Positions 51,290 to 62,650 of a DNA stretch of 64,000 nucleotides are shown here, in pieces. Numbering within the stretch: position 1 is the first letter of the stretch; each line of letters opens with the position of its first letter. Location: assembly GCF_037893015.1 (NCBI RefSeq), contig NC_133658.1, positions 18,596,583 to 18,660,582 on the forward strand. The letters are read 5' to 3'. The translations under genes and the position numbers were made by a program. The DNA comes from Macrotis lagotis (Eukaryota; Chordata; Mammalia; Peramelemorphia; Peramelidae). The notes beneath the pieces are model-generated. The model was not told the DNA's origin and searched no databases. It saw only the letters and a list, made by a program, of their open reading frames with translations.

Positions 51290-51500
51290 GTCCCACCTGG
51301 AATGCTCTATGTATTTTCTTTTTAACGTTGACAGCAGTGCCAAATAAAACAGCTTGTAAATCATGAATTCATCATATATCAGACTTGCTCCTAAATCAAT
51401 ATGGATTCTGGTTTTAGTGCTCCCTCTCCATTCCCATAAGAGAACTGGCTCAAAATGAAATGTTTTTATTGTTGGAATTGGAAAGCTGTGGCAGTACAGC
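51290..51500. promoter_or_regulatory. Repeat-free block; weak candidate conserved non-coding element
   Basis: Contains GTAAATCATGAATTCATCAT, CCTAAATCAATATGGATTC and ACTGGCTCAAAATGAAATG. Conservation is untested. A 148-codon minus-strand frame (51254-51700) covers it but has no domain that I recognise. Confidence 0.22.
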
Positions 51501-51579
51501 ATGTTCTCCACCCAAATGGAAATGAAGTCAAAGAGGCCTTCAGAACCATCTGGATTAAAACATATACTATTCAGGGGAA

Positions 51580-51660
51580 AAGAGTGGGCCCTGGGAGAGG
51601 GAAGTACTTGTCCAAGGTCATATAGCAAGTTAGTGGCAGAACTAGAAGCTGCAATATGGG
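51580..51660 (-). mobile_element. MIR-type SINE core
   Basis: CTTGTCCAAGGTCATATAGC and TTAGTGGCAGAACTAGAAG are antisense. Confidence 0.7.
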
Positions 51661-52154
51661 TAAATATAGTGTGGAAAGGTAGAAAATTTTCAGTTTTCAT
51701 TTTTTTAAACCTTTCTATCTTTATTATTTAGTTCAAATCATTTTTGATAATAATTCAATTGTTTAATACTTTGCTTCATTATTTCTGTGCATTGGTGATA
51801 TGAAACATGTCACTGAAATCTTGGGGAAAAAAGAAATTTATTATATAAATATGTAAACATATATAAATATATATATATATATAATAGATAAATACTGATC
51901 TGAAAGGTATTCTTAAATCAGCTATCTGGATTTCTGTGTATGGTTAGACTTCTAATTTATGGGCAAAGATAAAATTAACACAAATTTACAAGAAAGACTA
52001 AAAATAAAAAATATTGTTCAATGTAAATAATTCTAAGCTGCCCCATTTAAGTGAATTTTTATGCAAAAAATCCAGTTGTGACAGAGAACATGACATTGGC
52101 ATCCTTCAAAGTGTTTTCACACAGATTTGAAACTGATGTGCAAAAGTTGTAATG
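51661..52154. other. Unassigned, A+T-rich with TA runs at about 51,855-51,890
   Basis: No repeat family or exon recognised. Confidence 0.4.
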
Positions 52155-52265
52155 ATATTTGGTTGTTCACTCATTTAATGTCTGACTTCTCATGACCCCA
52201 TTTGGGGTCTCTTGGCAAAGAGACTGGAGTGGTTTACCATTTCTTCTCCAGAATAATAATGAGGG
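52155..52265 (-). mobile_element. Mar1-like SINE, 3' part only
   Basis: TTCTCATGACCCCATTTGGG and TTGGCAAAGAGACTGGAGTG are the reverse complement of the family 3' end. The head is missing. Confidence 0.8.
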
Positions 52266-52544
52266 GACCAAAGAAACTAAGGAGTTCACAAGCAAACCTT
52301 GATATTATTTGCTAGGCTGAGGGATGTGGTAAAACAGTTCAGAATATTAACTTGTTTGTTAAAATCTTCTGGAGACTAGGATTCAGGTTTACAACTCTTA
52401 TTGTCTCAGAACAGATAATGAATAAAACCAGTTTAAAGGAAACTTGGTAAAGAACCACATTAAGCAAAAGCATGAAAAAAAGAAATTAGGGGATAAAACT
52501 GGGAAGATAACATGAATGAAAGGAGAAACAAATCAATGAATATA
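52266..52544. other. Unassigned
   Basis: No repeat or exon recognised. Confidence 0.35.
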
Positions 52545-52730
52545 AATATATATGTAGATATGTATGTATGTATGTGTGTGTATCCCTAACTATAGGTATG
52601 TTTTTTCTAGAAATTTACACCTCTAGTCATCTGTAGATAGATATAGATGGGTAGATACGGGATAGACTGAAAGACAGAGAGATGATAAAGAGATAGATAA
52701 ATGATAGACAGTTGATAGAGAGATAGAATG
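52545..52730 (+). repeat. Degenerate GATA/GTAT-rich tract
   Basis: TATGTATGTATGTGTGTG and GATAGAT/GATAAAGA words run up to the next SINE. Confidence 0.8.
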
Positions 52731-52732
52731 TT

Positions 52733-52922
52733 GTTGTTCAATGCTGTCCATGGGGTATTTCTGGCGAGGATATTGGAGTCATTTGCTATTTCCTTCTTTA
52801 ATGAACTAAAGAAAATGGAGCTTAAGTGATTTGCCCAGGCTCACACAGGTGGTAAGTTTTTGATGCCAAATTCTGAACTCAAGTATTTCTTATGCCAGGC
52901 CTAGTGAGCCACCAAGCTTCCT
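52733..52922 (-). mobile_element. Mar1-like SINE, antisense
   Basis: TGTTGTTCAATGCTGTCCAT, GGCGAGGATATTGGAGTCAT, TTGCCCAGGCTCACACAGGT and AGCCACCAAGCTTCCT are in order. The GATA tract occupies its tail position. Confidence 0.82.
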
Positions 52923-53460
52923 CCAGATAGACCACCTCTTTTTGGTACCACCAGCAGTTTAGCTTCCTATCTCAGACTCTAATGCAGTAGCCCGGAATGA
53001 ACTCACAGAGGATGTAGAAATAGAACTAGAGTTACCAAACCTAAGGAAACAGCTGAACTTGAATGAGCATCTGCAGAGGAGGAGTCTGTGCTGTATTGGA
53101 GTCATTGATTTTCAAGTTACTTAAAAGAACAAGGGGAAACTTACAAAGTAGGAAAACGCAAATCTTAATACTGCAAGAAGAGTCTAAGATAATATCAGCA
53201 ACTCCTGAATTTTATCCCTATATTTTCTATTTTCTCTATCACAGTAATAGACAAATTGTCCAAATGGACAAAAATCATCATCCTTGATGAGAAGGTTGAC
53301 CATGATGAGGAAGATAGAGGATTCCACAAGTGATATTCTATCTGAATGGAAGATGGAGAGAATATTCAATTTCTACTCTCTTTACTGCTTGTTGATGATA
53401 AAACCTAATGAAGAAGAATAAAATGTTATTTAAAAATCTCTCCCATTGATTTAAGGGTCA
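52923..53460. other. Unassigned unique sequence
   Basis: No repeat recognised. Opposite-strand frames of 74 and 61 codons overlap without a domain. Confidence 0.4.
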
Positions 53461-53560
53461 GATATATATATATATATATATATATGTATACATACATATG
53501 TATACATATATATATATATGTGTGTGTGTATATATATATGTATATATATATATGTATAAT
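53461..53560 (+). repeat. TA/TG alternating purine-pyrimidine tract
   Basis: About 100 bp of TA, TATG, TACA and TG units, nearly all strictly alternating and largely self-complementary. Confidence 0.95.
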
Positions 53561-53681
53561 TATGCTGGAAAGATATCACAATAGTGATAACTTTGAGCAC
53601 TGAACTTTGATCGTTAACACAAAATGTGACCTAAAAATAGGTAGTATGAGCTCTTTGAAGTGTTTATCACTTTTGTGGAAA

Positions 53682-54030
53682 CTCATAAGATCTTGGAACT
53701 AAAACGGACCTGAAAGAACACAGAACCCAACCCCTTCAGTAGAAAGACCACTTGAAGTCAGAAAGACCTAAGTTCAAATCCAACTGGAGACACTTACTAG
53801 CTGTGTGAACCTGAGCAAGTCATTTAAACTTGTTTGCCTCAGTTTTCTCATCTCCAAAGTAAGCTGGAGAAGGAAATGGCAGACCACTTCAGTATTCAGG
53901 TTTTTAAGGGGAAGCAAAATGGGGTTTAGAGAGATTAAATGATTGTGATCCAAGATCACATAGACATTAGACATCAGAGGTGTGCTTTGCACTTAGATTT
54001 TAGTCCCAGAACCACCATCTTATGTTGTGA
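53682..54030 (-). mobile_element. MIR-type SINE split by a Mar1-like SINE
   Basis: The host reads TAAGATCTTGGAACTAAAAC at 53686 and resumes at about 53904 with GGGTTTAGAGAGATTAAATG and TCCAAGATCACATAGACATT, antisense. The middle is occupied by the element at 53736-53903. Confidence 0.7.
53736..53903 (+). mobile_element. Mar1-like SINE inside a MIR
   Basis: ACTTACTAGCTGTGTGAACC, TGCCTCAGTTTTCTCATCTC and GGAGAAGGAAATGGCAGACC are in sense. The 3' end is truncated before the family's AACAAC terminus. Confidence 0.8.
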
Positions 54031-54590
54031 AGAATCCAAGTTACCAAAGTATTATTGATAGACAATGAGTCCTTTATTTCTGTTTTATGGATTTCACCCT
54101 AAACTTCTTTAAGCAAAATGATTCAACAAAGAAGTCAATAAAATTTGGGTTAAGATTAATTAATAATGTCAAAATTAAAGCTGAATCAAATGTCTAAACA
54201 TATAGTCATAAAGCATAGGTGAGGAACAAAAGAGTTCCAAGATTCTAATTTCAGGAGATGAATTTGATGACATAGTTATCTGAGAGATATGATGAGAAGA
54301 GAACTCTGACTGAATTATGCTTCTGGATGGGCATATTTTATTTCAAAGAAACAGGATTGGTAAAAGGATGCATAACATTATATATTAAAGAAATATATCC
54401 AGGTTGGTGAATCTAGAAATCAAAGGGACATGTGAGTGATCATCAAGAGAGGCTGAAATAGAAAAAAATTCCTTATCAGAGTACACTGTCTACTAGAAAT
54501 GTCAAACATGAGGTCCACTGTACCTTGCAACACTCTCGAGCATGGCCCACATCAGATTAAAATATTATTGGAAATATTTATATCACAGAG
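54031..54590. other. Unassigned, A+T-rich
   Basis: No repeat or exon recognised in about 560 bp. Confidence 0.4.
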
Positions 54591-54773
54591 CCCAGATATG
54601 TTTTTTTGTTTTGTTTTTACTGTTTTCAAGGCAATGGGGTTAAGTGGCTTGCCCAATGCCACACAGCTAGGCAATTATTAAGTGTCTGAGGCTAGATTTG
54701 AACCCAGGTACTCCTGACTCCAGGGCTGGTGCTTTATCCACTGTGCCACCTAGCTGCCCCCAGATATGTTTTT
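54591..54773 (-). mobile_element. WSINE1-like SINE with 13-15-bp target duplication
   Basis: The insertion (about 54606-54760) has T-rich tail, AAGGCAATGGGGTTAAGTGG, TTTGAACCCAGGTACTCCTG and GTGCCACCTAGCTGCCCC. CAGATATGTTTTT stands on both sides (54593-54605 and 54761-54773), preceded by CC in each flank. Confidence 0.95.
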
Positions 54774-56639
54774 CTAAGTCAATCTGTGACAATAAGTAGC
54801 TTCGCATTTCTATTGGAGAGTGGCATCACTGTTACAGATGACCTCTACTCAGAGATGGAATAAATGATGAATTAGTGTATAAGAGTGGAAGTTCATTAAA
54901 TCAATCAATCACTCCACCCGAGAAAAACCACCTTCATCAGATAAGGATACTTTTATTGATTATGAAAGACTTTAAACTAGGTGTGAAAAGTCCTTCCATA
55001 TTTTGAAATCATAATAGCTATTGGATTCAATGACATGAAATGGTACAGGTGGCATATTGAGATTGACTAAAGAGACTCAAATAAGCCCTGTGGACTTTGG
55101 ATGAAATTGGAAACCAATTCAAAACTATTGAACACTTAAGTACCTGGACAATTCAGTGGTGGGAATCTGTTCCAGTCAGGTTCCTGAGAGAGAATTTCTT
55201 GGTGTGAGGTAGGGGTGAGCAGATGAGCCTTGATATTCCTGCTTCTCTGACCCAAGGAAGAGCTTTTGTTAATTTTAAACATTTATTGGACTTGGATTTC
55301 CCATCAACCTTCTAGTAGTAGCTTCAGAACAACAGCGGCTGGTAGCAATGACACTACTGAGAAACAAAGAGAAACTACAAACCCTGAGGAAAGGTAGTTT
55401 TAGAATTCTATATGAAATCAAATAGAAAGAAAACTTCCTCTGCTTATGTGACAACTCTATGAGGTCACCACCTAGGGAGCTGGGTGATATCCATTTACCA
55501 CATGTCCTCTCTAAGCTTGAGTCCACTCTCCTTTAGACTCACTAGATACTGGTGAAAGAATGTGTCCCACAATTTATGATAGATATACACTTGTTTTAAC
55601 CCATTCATTCTTAGCCTAATGCATTAATACACATCCATTTCTAAAAGCTAGTTAAATATGATTTGCTAATCCAGGTAAATAGAAGAAGCCAATCAGAGGA
55701 AGCTAATGCTATATATGATTAGCAAATCCTCTCAATCTCTCACGGTTATTATATCTATTTTGCTGAAAGGGAGAAGTAGAGGATGGAGGCAGGATGGTGG
55801 TAGTTGAGATACTGAATATAGATATGGTCATACAGCCTCTACTCTGCAGGAAATGTCACAAACCACACAGAGTTACAATGAGGGAAACTTCAATTATGCA
55901 GCATCTGCTAGAGCCTCCTGTGTGCCAGAGTAAAAGCATTGCTCTCTTGACTTGCCCTAATAATAACTTCATGCTTCACAAATGGGGAAACAAACAAGAG
56001 GAAAATCTAATCTGAATTTTTCCCCTAATAGGCAGAACTAGATATTGGAATAGAAACATTGGGGGAAGTAACTACTACCCCTTACAGACTGTGATCGAGG
56101 AGAGAAAAATTGGGCATAACTTGCCAGAAATTCTTAGAAGATTGCAGAGGAAGGACGGGTAGGATTTCATCAAATAAAATTCTTCCAGGGAGCGCTAGCC
56201 TGGGAGCAATAAGGAACTTTCTAAAATTTGATTTTGAAGAAACAAAGCATATGATTTTGATAGGGAAGTAAAAGGGGAATTTTCTAGAAACATAAGTGCA
56301 GATGCACAGGGAATTCACCAATTCACCAATTCATCTATTTAAAGATAGAAAAAAAGAGCTATTAACATTAGATAGAGGAAAAACAAAATAAAGCAACAAC
56401 AAAAAAGGTAAATTTTTTTTTAAATCACATGCTATTTTAAGAAAACTGTCAAATTTGCTTAAGTTCAACCATAGCAGAAGGATAAAGGAAGTTTAGGAGA
56501 ACAAAATGGTACTTCCTTTCCTCTCCAATCCTATTGAATAGAGTAATTAAAGATAGAACCATATTTATTCCTCCTCCAATTTGGGTAGGTATTCAGACCA
56601 CCTAATCATTTTTCTCTTCTCTGTTGTGCTTTCTGAATT
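54774..56639. other. Longest unassigned stretch of the window
   Basis: About 1.9 kb, A+T-rich, with no repeat I can name. A perfect 12-bp inverted pair (GATTTGCTAATC at 55660 and its complement at 55717) lies 45 bp apart. Frames stay below 85 codons. Confidence 0.4.
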
Positions 56640-57045
56640 TTAATATCACGATTCCTCTCTTTCAGTGTCTTCTATCTCCTGACCCTGGAACATCTATTAC
56701 CTTTTGCTTACTTTTCTCCTCAGAACATTACTTTCCTCTCCTAGTCTCTTTCTTCTACTCGAAAGTTATTCCAATGGCCTCCATGTTGGAAAGACTGTCA
56801 AAGCATCCAAATTATCTTCCCCTGTCAACTATTATTCTGACTTCTAAGGTTCAAAACCACCTCCTCCTTACTTACTAATACCTTGACTCCTTCCAGCCTG
56901 TTTTCGCTATATTTCTTGTGCTGTCTTTCCCTATTGGATAGATTGCAAGCTCCTTGATGGCAAGGACTAGTGTTCTTTTTGCTTGTTTTCCTGTTGCTGA
57001 GCACCACAAAGCCCGTTCTTAATAAATGAGTCTTGTCTTGCCTTG
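56640..57045 (+). mobile_element. L2 LINE 3' region
   Basis: ACTCCTTCCAGCCTGTTTTC, AGATTGCAAGCTCCTTGATG, GCAAGGACTAGTGTTCTTTT and TCTTAATAAATGAGTCTTG are sense L2. The first part (56640-56880) is less certain. Confidence 0.65.
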
Positions 57046-57179
57046 TTTATTGTTGTTCAGGTTGGATGGGGCAATGTTAACTGGGCCCAGCAAGAATGAT
57101 CTTAGGGTAGGAAAGGATAAAAAGTAGCTAACAAAGGCTGAGCCCAAGAAAACTGAGTTAAGAAAGTGCATCAAAGTAC
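57046..57179. other. Unassigned
   Basis: Nothing recognised. Confidence 0.3.
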
Positions 57180-57345
57180 TTAGAGAGACAGTATAATTCC
57201 ACTGATGTGTCTACCTATTTCCTTTGTGACTTTGGGTAAGTCATTTCCCCCACTCTGACAGGTATTCATATGCAAAATGTGGTAGTTGTATTTGATGACC
57301 TTTGAGATGACTTCTAGTTCTAAATATTTCATCTCATGAGTAGCT
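57180..57345 (+). mobile_element. MIR-type SINE relic
   Basis: GACTTTGGGTAAGTCATTTC and TGATGACCTTTGAGATGACT are in sense. Confidence 0.65.
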
Positions 57346-57785
57346 ATGGGACTCACCATGTTAATTTTTTAAATTTATATTTATATCATGTAATATATGT
57401 TATATTTTAATTTCTTCAAAAATCATTGATTAAAAAGTTCAGGTATTATTTGACATTAAAAATTATGGATTAAGAGTTCTAATTCAGAAACATTGGTTTT
57501 TGGAGGGATCGACATTAAAAAATGATAAAAAATGAATGTAATGGACAGGAATAGTGACTTTGTGGCTGATGTTTAATTCAGAAAAACAAGGGTTTCTAGT
57601 AAATACTACCTGTACAGTCATTGGCAGGTCATTTGATCTCTAAATGACAAAAACAAATCTCTAAGACCTAGTTCCAGGGCAGTGGTTAATAAGATGACTC
57701 CACAGAGTTCCTTAGCTAATGAATTCATGGTTATGGATAAAAACATAACAAAGGAGGACAATGGAACAAAAGTCATCCCTCACTT
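57346..57785. other. Unassigned, A+T-rich
   Basis: No repeat or exon recognised, apart from a faint sense MIR scrap near 57,595-57,690. Confidence 0.35.
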
Positions 57786-57797
57786 CCCCCCCCCCCC
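57786..57797 (+). repeat. Poly-C run (C12)
   Basis: Twelve C residues between CACTT and ATATTTG. Confidence 0.95.
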
Positions 57798-57814
57798 ATA
57801 TTTGTTTCAGTTTA

Positions 57815-57960
57815 AGACTAGAAGAAACTTCAGAAGCTATAAAATCCAACCTCATCATTTTACAAATAAGGAAGCTGAGGCTGGGGGGAAAAGTATCAAC
57901 TTTGAAGAACCAAAGTCCTCTCTTCTTTCCCAAGGTCTGCCTTTTTGACATTGCCTACTT
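57815..57960 (-). mobile_element. MIR-type SINE relic
   Basis: AAAATCCAACCTCATCATTT and TACAAATAAGGAAGCTGAGG are antisense. Confidence 0.7.
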
Positions 57961-58344
57961 TCAGGAGATTCTGGAACACTTGTAGTAAATGCTTATATCA
58001 GCAGAGATACCTGACCATTCAGTTCAAATTACTTTCACTTGTCAGATAATTTTTCAGTTTCCTATGTGTTCAAAGTCATTTGACAGCAGCCCTGAGCTGG
58101 CATGAGGGTATTCATGTCTGTTTGATAACAAAGTTAGGCTTAATTTCTTTTTCTCCATAGAAATATAAAGGACAGATGAGAAAAGATAGCCTTTAGAGAC
58201 AATGAAGAATATTACTCTGGAAAATTGTGAGTTGGATGATATCAAGCATTGGTGATGGCCATGAAGGAAGTGACAGTCTGTAATTGCTTTGAAAAGATAT
58301 CACTGACCCATGGAGCTATGGATTAATAGATATTTGAATGGTCT
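57961..58344. other. Unassigned
   Basis: No repeat or exon recognised. Confidence 0.35.
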
Positions 58345-58690
58345 CATATCAAGTTTCACATTTATATAGTGAAAATAGCCATTTAAAAACATTTAAAGAT
58401 TATCAGGTGTACCATGTATAATAACTCACTTTATTTTGTAAGATCTGGTGATTCAAGTCATTATTCCCATTTTAGGATTGAATGAACACAGGATTCATGA
58501 GGTTGAGTCACTGACTCAGCAGCATCATGAAGTTCTAAGGACTGGATTTGGGATTCAGACCTACATATTTTTGGTGATACAATCAGGATTAAATGACCTG
58601 CCCAGGGTCACTCAGCTAGTCAATGTTAAGTGTCTGAGTATAGATTAGAACTCAGTTCCTCTTGAATCCAGGGCAAGAGCTCTCTCTTAG
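58345..58690 (-). mobile_element. MIR-type SINE followed by tRNA-headed SINE core
   Basis: ACATTTATATAGTGAAAATA and CATTATTCCCATTTTAGGAT belong to the first. ATGACCTGCCCAGGGTCACT, TAGAACTCAGTTCCTCTTGA and AGGGCAAGAGCTCTCTC (58575-58690) belong to the second. Both are antisense. Confidence 0.65.
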
Positions 58691-58949
58691 TCCCCAGATC
58701 CTCATTTTTTCTTGACTTCAACTTTAATTTTCCTTTTACCACAAAAAATTCATGCGATCTGTCTAAAGATTCACGGGCAGTGATTCATATGTGGGAAATT
58801 ATCGTTTATCCTTTCCTTCTCCTAATGCTATTTTCTTAGTCCTTATTTCTTCGGATTCTGGTTCTTTTTTATGACATTTCCCATACTTCATCTCTTTGTC
58901 CACCACCACCAGTACATTTACTACTACCACCACTACTACACACCGTGTA
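58691..58949. other. Unassigned; short CCA/CTA-rich patch at about 58,900-58,942
   Basis: CCACCACCACCAG and TACTACCACCACTACTACAC are a small degenerate trinucleotide cluster. Confidence 0.5.
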
Positions 58950-59310
58950 AATGGGAGATCATCTCAGAAGGAAGGCACTAGAAGTGTTTATGATGTTGGT
59001 CAGGTGGGGGCAGCTCCAAAAAGGAATCTTGAAGAAGATAAATTCTGAGCCATTGTAGGAACCCAGGAGGCAGAAATGAGGAGTGAGAACATTCTAGTCA
59101 TAAGGAAAAGCAAGTGAAAAGGTCAGTATCAGCAGGAGCTGTCAGTGTAAGGAGCTGAAGGGAGAAAATGTTTCTTGATGGCAGAGAACACAGGAGTATA
59201 GTATAGGAGTGGTGTTAAAGGATGAGCCTCATGCCCCTCATATTACCAGGAGAGAAGAGACTTGAGCTTCCAGCCTACAGAAGAATGGAAGACAAGGGAA
59301 GATTCAGAGC
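58950..59310 (-). mobile_element. L2 LINE 3' region, antisense
   Basis: GAATCTTGAAGAAGATAAAT, GAACATTCTAGTCATAAGGA, AAAGCAAGTGAAAAGG and GGAGTGGTGTTAAAGG match the reversed L2 3' region. Confidence 0.65.
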
Positions 59311-59314
59311 AGAG

Positions 59315-59480
59315 ACATGGTATAGTGGATAGGGTTTTGTATTTAGAATCAGGAAAACCATGGTTCAGATCTTGTCACCAACTAGTTCCAAACTCAGTTT
59401 TTTCATTCACAAAATGAGGGGGTTGGACTTTATTGGCCTTAAAGGTTCCTTTCAAGCATTCAATCTATGTGGCTTTGATC
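59315..59480 (+). mobile_element. MIR-type SINE
   Basis: ACATGGTATAGTGGATAGGG, CAGTTTTTTCATTCACAAAA and TGAGGGGGTTGGACTTTATT are in sense. Confidence 0.75.
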
Positions 59481-59639
59481 CATAATCCTGCCTATATGCA
59501 TTGTGTAAACCAATGTCCTGAGAAAGAGGAAATACTCAAAGACCCAACATAGATGTCTATTAAGGACATATCTGCTTTTTATAATAAAGGTCAAGATCCT
59601 TCCTGATAGCTTTCCAGATACCAAAATCTTTTATAGAAA

Positions 59640-59945
59640 ATTTGATTCTTTTTTAATAGAAATTCTTCCTATTTGACAGATGAGAAAATTGATACTCTAA
59701 GAGATGAATTCCCTTACCGCTATTCATATAAACAGTAAATGACAGAGTTGAGTGATGAATTTCTGTGCGGTAGAAAACATTCTCTATGATAGACTTGGAA
59801 TTTGAATTCTGATTTTGCTATTTATTACTTTTGTGACCTTGGACATGTCACGACAATTATCTGAACCTCAGTTTATTCATCTGAAAAATAAGGGTTTTTT
59901 CCTTAGTAGCCTCTTAGGTGTATTCTAAGTCTATGGTCTGATGAC
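59640..59945. mobile_element. Two MIR-type SINE relics in opposite orientation
   Basis: 59640-59765 is antisense (ATTTGACAGATGAGAAAATT). 59775-59945 is sense (TTTGTGACCTTGGACATGTC, CTGAACCTCAGTTTATTCAT). Confidence 0.7.
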
Positions 59946-60264
59946 CTCAGGAAATCTGGTTAAAAGTGTCAGGTGTGTTAATAATTCCTTGAAATCATTT
60001 TGTTCTCTTGTACCTGGCTATTTTGGATGACAAACTAATGAGGTGTTGATTATTGTAATGAATTCTTTCTTCTCTCCCCAGGTATTTCTTATCCAGGTGT
60101 TAAAAATATGAAGTTATGGGATGTCCCCAGCAACTTCCCAATTATAGCAAGATAACATTTGGCTGTGGGATTAAGAAGAAACTGTAAAAAGAAAATGAAA
60201 TTCCTGAAAATCCTAAAAGCAGAGAATTTAGATCAGGAAAGGAACTAAGGGATTTTTAATCTCC
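59946..60264. other. Unassigned
   Basis: No repeat recognised. TTCTTCTCTCCCCAG|GTATTTC resembles an acceptor, but the sequence beyond it has early stops and no donor. Confidence 0.35.
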
Positions 60265-60600
60265 CAATTAATTCAAGAGAATTTGCTAAGCACAAACTAT
60301 GTGACAGGTACTCTGAAAGGTGCTGACAAAAGGGCCGTATCTTACAGACTACTTAGGAGGAGACATGCATATATTTGGAATGCACAATAGATATAAAGTA
60401 ATTTGAGGGAACAGATGGCTAGCAACTAGAAGGGGGAGATCAGGAAGGACTTTTCTTCTTTGCAAGTGGATTTTCACTGAAACTTAAAGGAATAATAGAT
60501 TTCTAAGAGGTGAGAATGAGGAGAGAGCAAAGAACTCTGTAAAGGAGGGTATAGATGCATCGTAGTTGATGCCAATGATGTCAGGGCTGTGGGGAGAAAA
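60265..60600 (-). mobile_element. L2 LINE 3' end, antisense
   Basis: GCACAAACTATGTGACAGGT, ACTCTGAAAGGTGCTGAC and AGATCAGGAAGGACTTTTCT are the reversed L2 tail and upstream part. Confidence 0.7.
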
Positions 60601-60984
60601 TCAAACTGATCAATTTAGGTTTGCTGCCAGGACAACTCCCTTCCACTCCAAGTAGAGATGAAAGGACCAACATATTATAAAAAGGAGTTTTTATGAACAA
60701 GAAGTGAACTAGATAAAAGTACCTTCCAACCCTTCTAGTCTATGATTCTGTGACTTTGTCTAAGGTCACAATTCATTAGTGGAGAGTTGCAGCTTCAGAG
60801 CTCCAGCTTCCTTTAAAACATATCTTTTATGCCATCTCCTTAATTGTTAATAATCTTCCTCAAATCATCATAGATATAAACTTCTCATTTTCCATGCTAT
60901 AGCACTACCCCTCCCCAGTAGACCATGGTTCATCCCCCATTTTGGAAGAATACCAAAGACATCATAATTTAATGTCTGAAATTG
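60601..60984. other. Unassigned, with a MIR scrap near 60,690-60,800
   Basis: GATAAAAGTACCTTCCAACC with TCTATGATTCTGTGAC is a sense MIR 3' end, followed by a short antisense piece. Otherwise nothing recognised. Confidence 0.4.
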
Positions 60985-61325
60985 TGTGAATTGCATTAAA
61001 GTGAGGTGGAGTCACACAAAATCATCCTCCTTACTTTCTTCCAGAGTCATTCTAATTCAGTGACAAGACAAAAGTGAAGACTGGCAATGAGCAGGGATGC
61101 AATGGAAGACCTTGGTATCTATGATATTTGACCAAGCTCTAGGTAGTCCTCAGCACCAGCTTCATGGCTGTGGAACAAATTGTTCTCACTCCTCCATCCA
61201 GTCAGGGAAACATTTTCCCATGCATGGGGTAGACACCCTACTAACTCATCAATGAATTTGGTCTCTTGGTTGTCCTCCTTAAAGGGGAGTCTATTTTTTT
61301 TATTTTGACTGAGATCTTTAAGACA
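60985..61325 (-). mobile_element. Long SINE of the GAAGGACAAA family, antisense
   Basis: TGAATTGCATTAAAGTGAGG, CCAGAGTCATTCTAATTCAG, TGTGGAACAAATTGTTCTCA and CTACTAACTCATCAATG match the copy at 49,020, with small deletions. Confidence 0.85.
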
Positions 61326-62394
61326 CATTGAATATAATATATATTTAGTTAATGATGCTTGGGTTGGTTATTTTCCAGCCTCCAAATCTAGGGTTTTTAA
61401 AAATGCAATTATAATTATGGTACAGCTATTCTAAAAAGTTGATTTTGAGTCAAACAGGCATTTTTTCCCTTAGAAGGCAGGGCTAGAGATGACCAAATTT
61501 ATGACTCCAAAGTCCTGATAACACTTCTTTACCTCTTTCCTTCCTTCTACCCTTCCCATTCTTTCTTAGATGAGGCAAGAAGGTATGATCCCAGTTCTGA
61601 ACAAAGGATATTGTTTCAAATTGGTTCAAAAAGAATGTCCTATTTTCCTTGAAGATTTTGGAAATCATTCTTTGGAATATTGGTAAGAGGGAACTGAACA
61701 AGACTTTTCCCCCCCAATTACTTTAGAGTCATAATATTTCCATTTGAAACCACATGTTGGTGGTCCTGTCTTGAAGGTATTGACAGGGCAACTCCACTAT
61801 TCCCTTTAATTATTTCCTTTAGAGCTAATCAACCAAGAACATTGCTGTCCTGAGTCTTTCAGTTTGTAAAAAGACAAATGACATCTGTCTTAGAGATGAG
61901 TGTTTCCCAATCCTAGCAGGATGTAGCTGACATATCCATATGTCTATATTCAAGATGAGCTAGAAGGAGGAAATCATTCATTTCCTTACAGATTTTGCAG
62001 TGGAAAATCAATCTTTTCACACTGTTTTTGTTACTTCTATAACCTGAAATCAGCTTCTCCCTCTACCTTTGACCAGCAAAGGGAGTTTCTCCCTCCAACC
62101 AATCTCCTCCACAAGAGAAATGTAATTTAGAGGAACATACATCTTAGATTTGGATTTCTGAATTGGTTATTAAGAAGGAGTCAAATATACTCAGATACCT
62201 GCAAAGCAACTGAATTGGGTGGGGGAGATTGTTTCTGGGGGCATCCACGCTTAGCATGGAGGAATGAGTTTGTCATTCTATCTTAATTCAGGTAAGAATC
62301 AGATAGTCAAGAAGTTTATATCATACTATTCAATGGATGATAGTTATAGAGATCCAAAGAACCATAGCAATCAACCTCTGTGTTGAACCCTTAT
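61326..62394. other. Unassigned unique sequence
   Basis: About 1.07 kb with no repeat or exon that I recognise. TTTTAAAAATGCAATTATAATTATGG-type A+T-rich words are near 61,400. Frames stay under 75 codons. Confidence 0.4.
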
Positions 62395-62650
62395 TGCTGT
62401 TGTCCTTTGTAATGGAAGACCATGGAATCATGAATGATGGCATGACCTGCACAATATATTTATTATAGTGAGGGGAATGTTGTGCAAGGACATTCTTCTC
62501 ACTGCCTTTTCCAGAACTGTTTTCATTCCATGATCTGATTTGGTAGGAAACAGGACTTCTGGTGATAGTCTGAAAGCTCTGAGTCCTTTGTCTTTTGGAC
62601 ATGGTCCCCTCCCTTGTCAACACTCTAGCATCAATTTTCTATTGACAATT
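62395..62650 (-). mobile_element. SINE of the GAAGGACAAA family, antisense, eroded
   Basis: TGTTGTCCTTTGTAATGGAA, GATGGCATGACCTGCACAAT and CTCACTGCCTTTTCCAGAAC match the family with many substitutions. Confidence 0.65.

Noticed and set aside
55660..55728. Perfect 12-bp inverted repeat GATTTGCTAATC with 45-bp spacer
   Set aside because: A pair of this size and spacing is expected with appreciable probability somewhere in 64 kb, and the arms do not extend.
60060..60190. Acceptor-like TTCTTCTCTCCCCAG at 60,066-60,082
   Set aside because: The sequence beyond it has stops in every frame soon after, and no suitable donor was seen.
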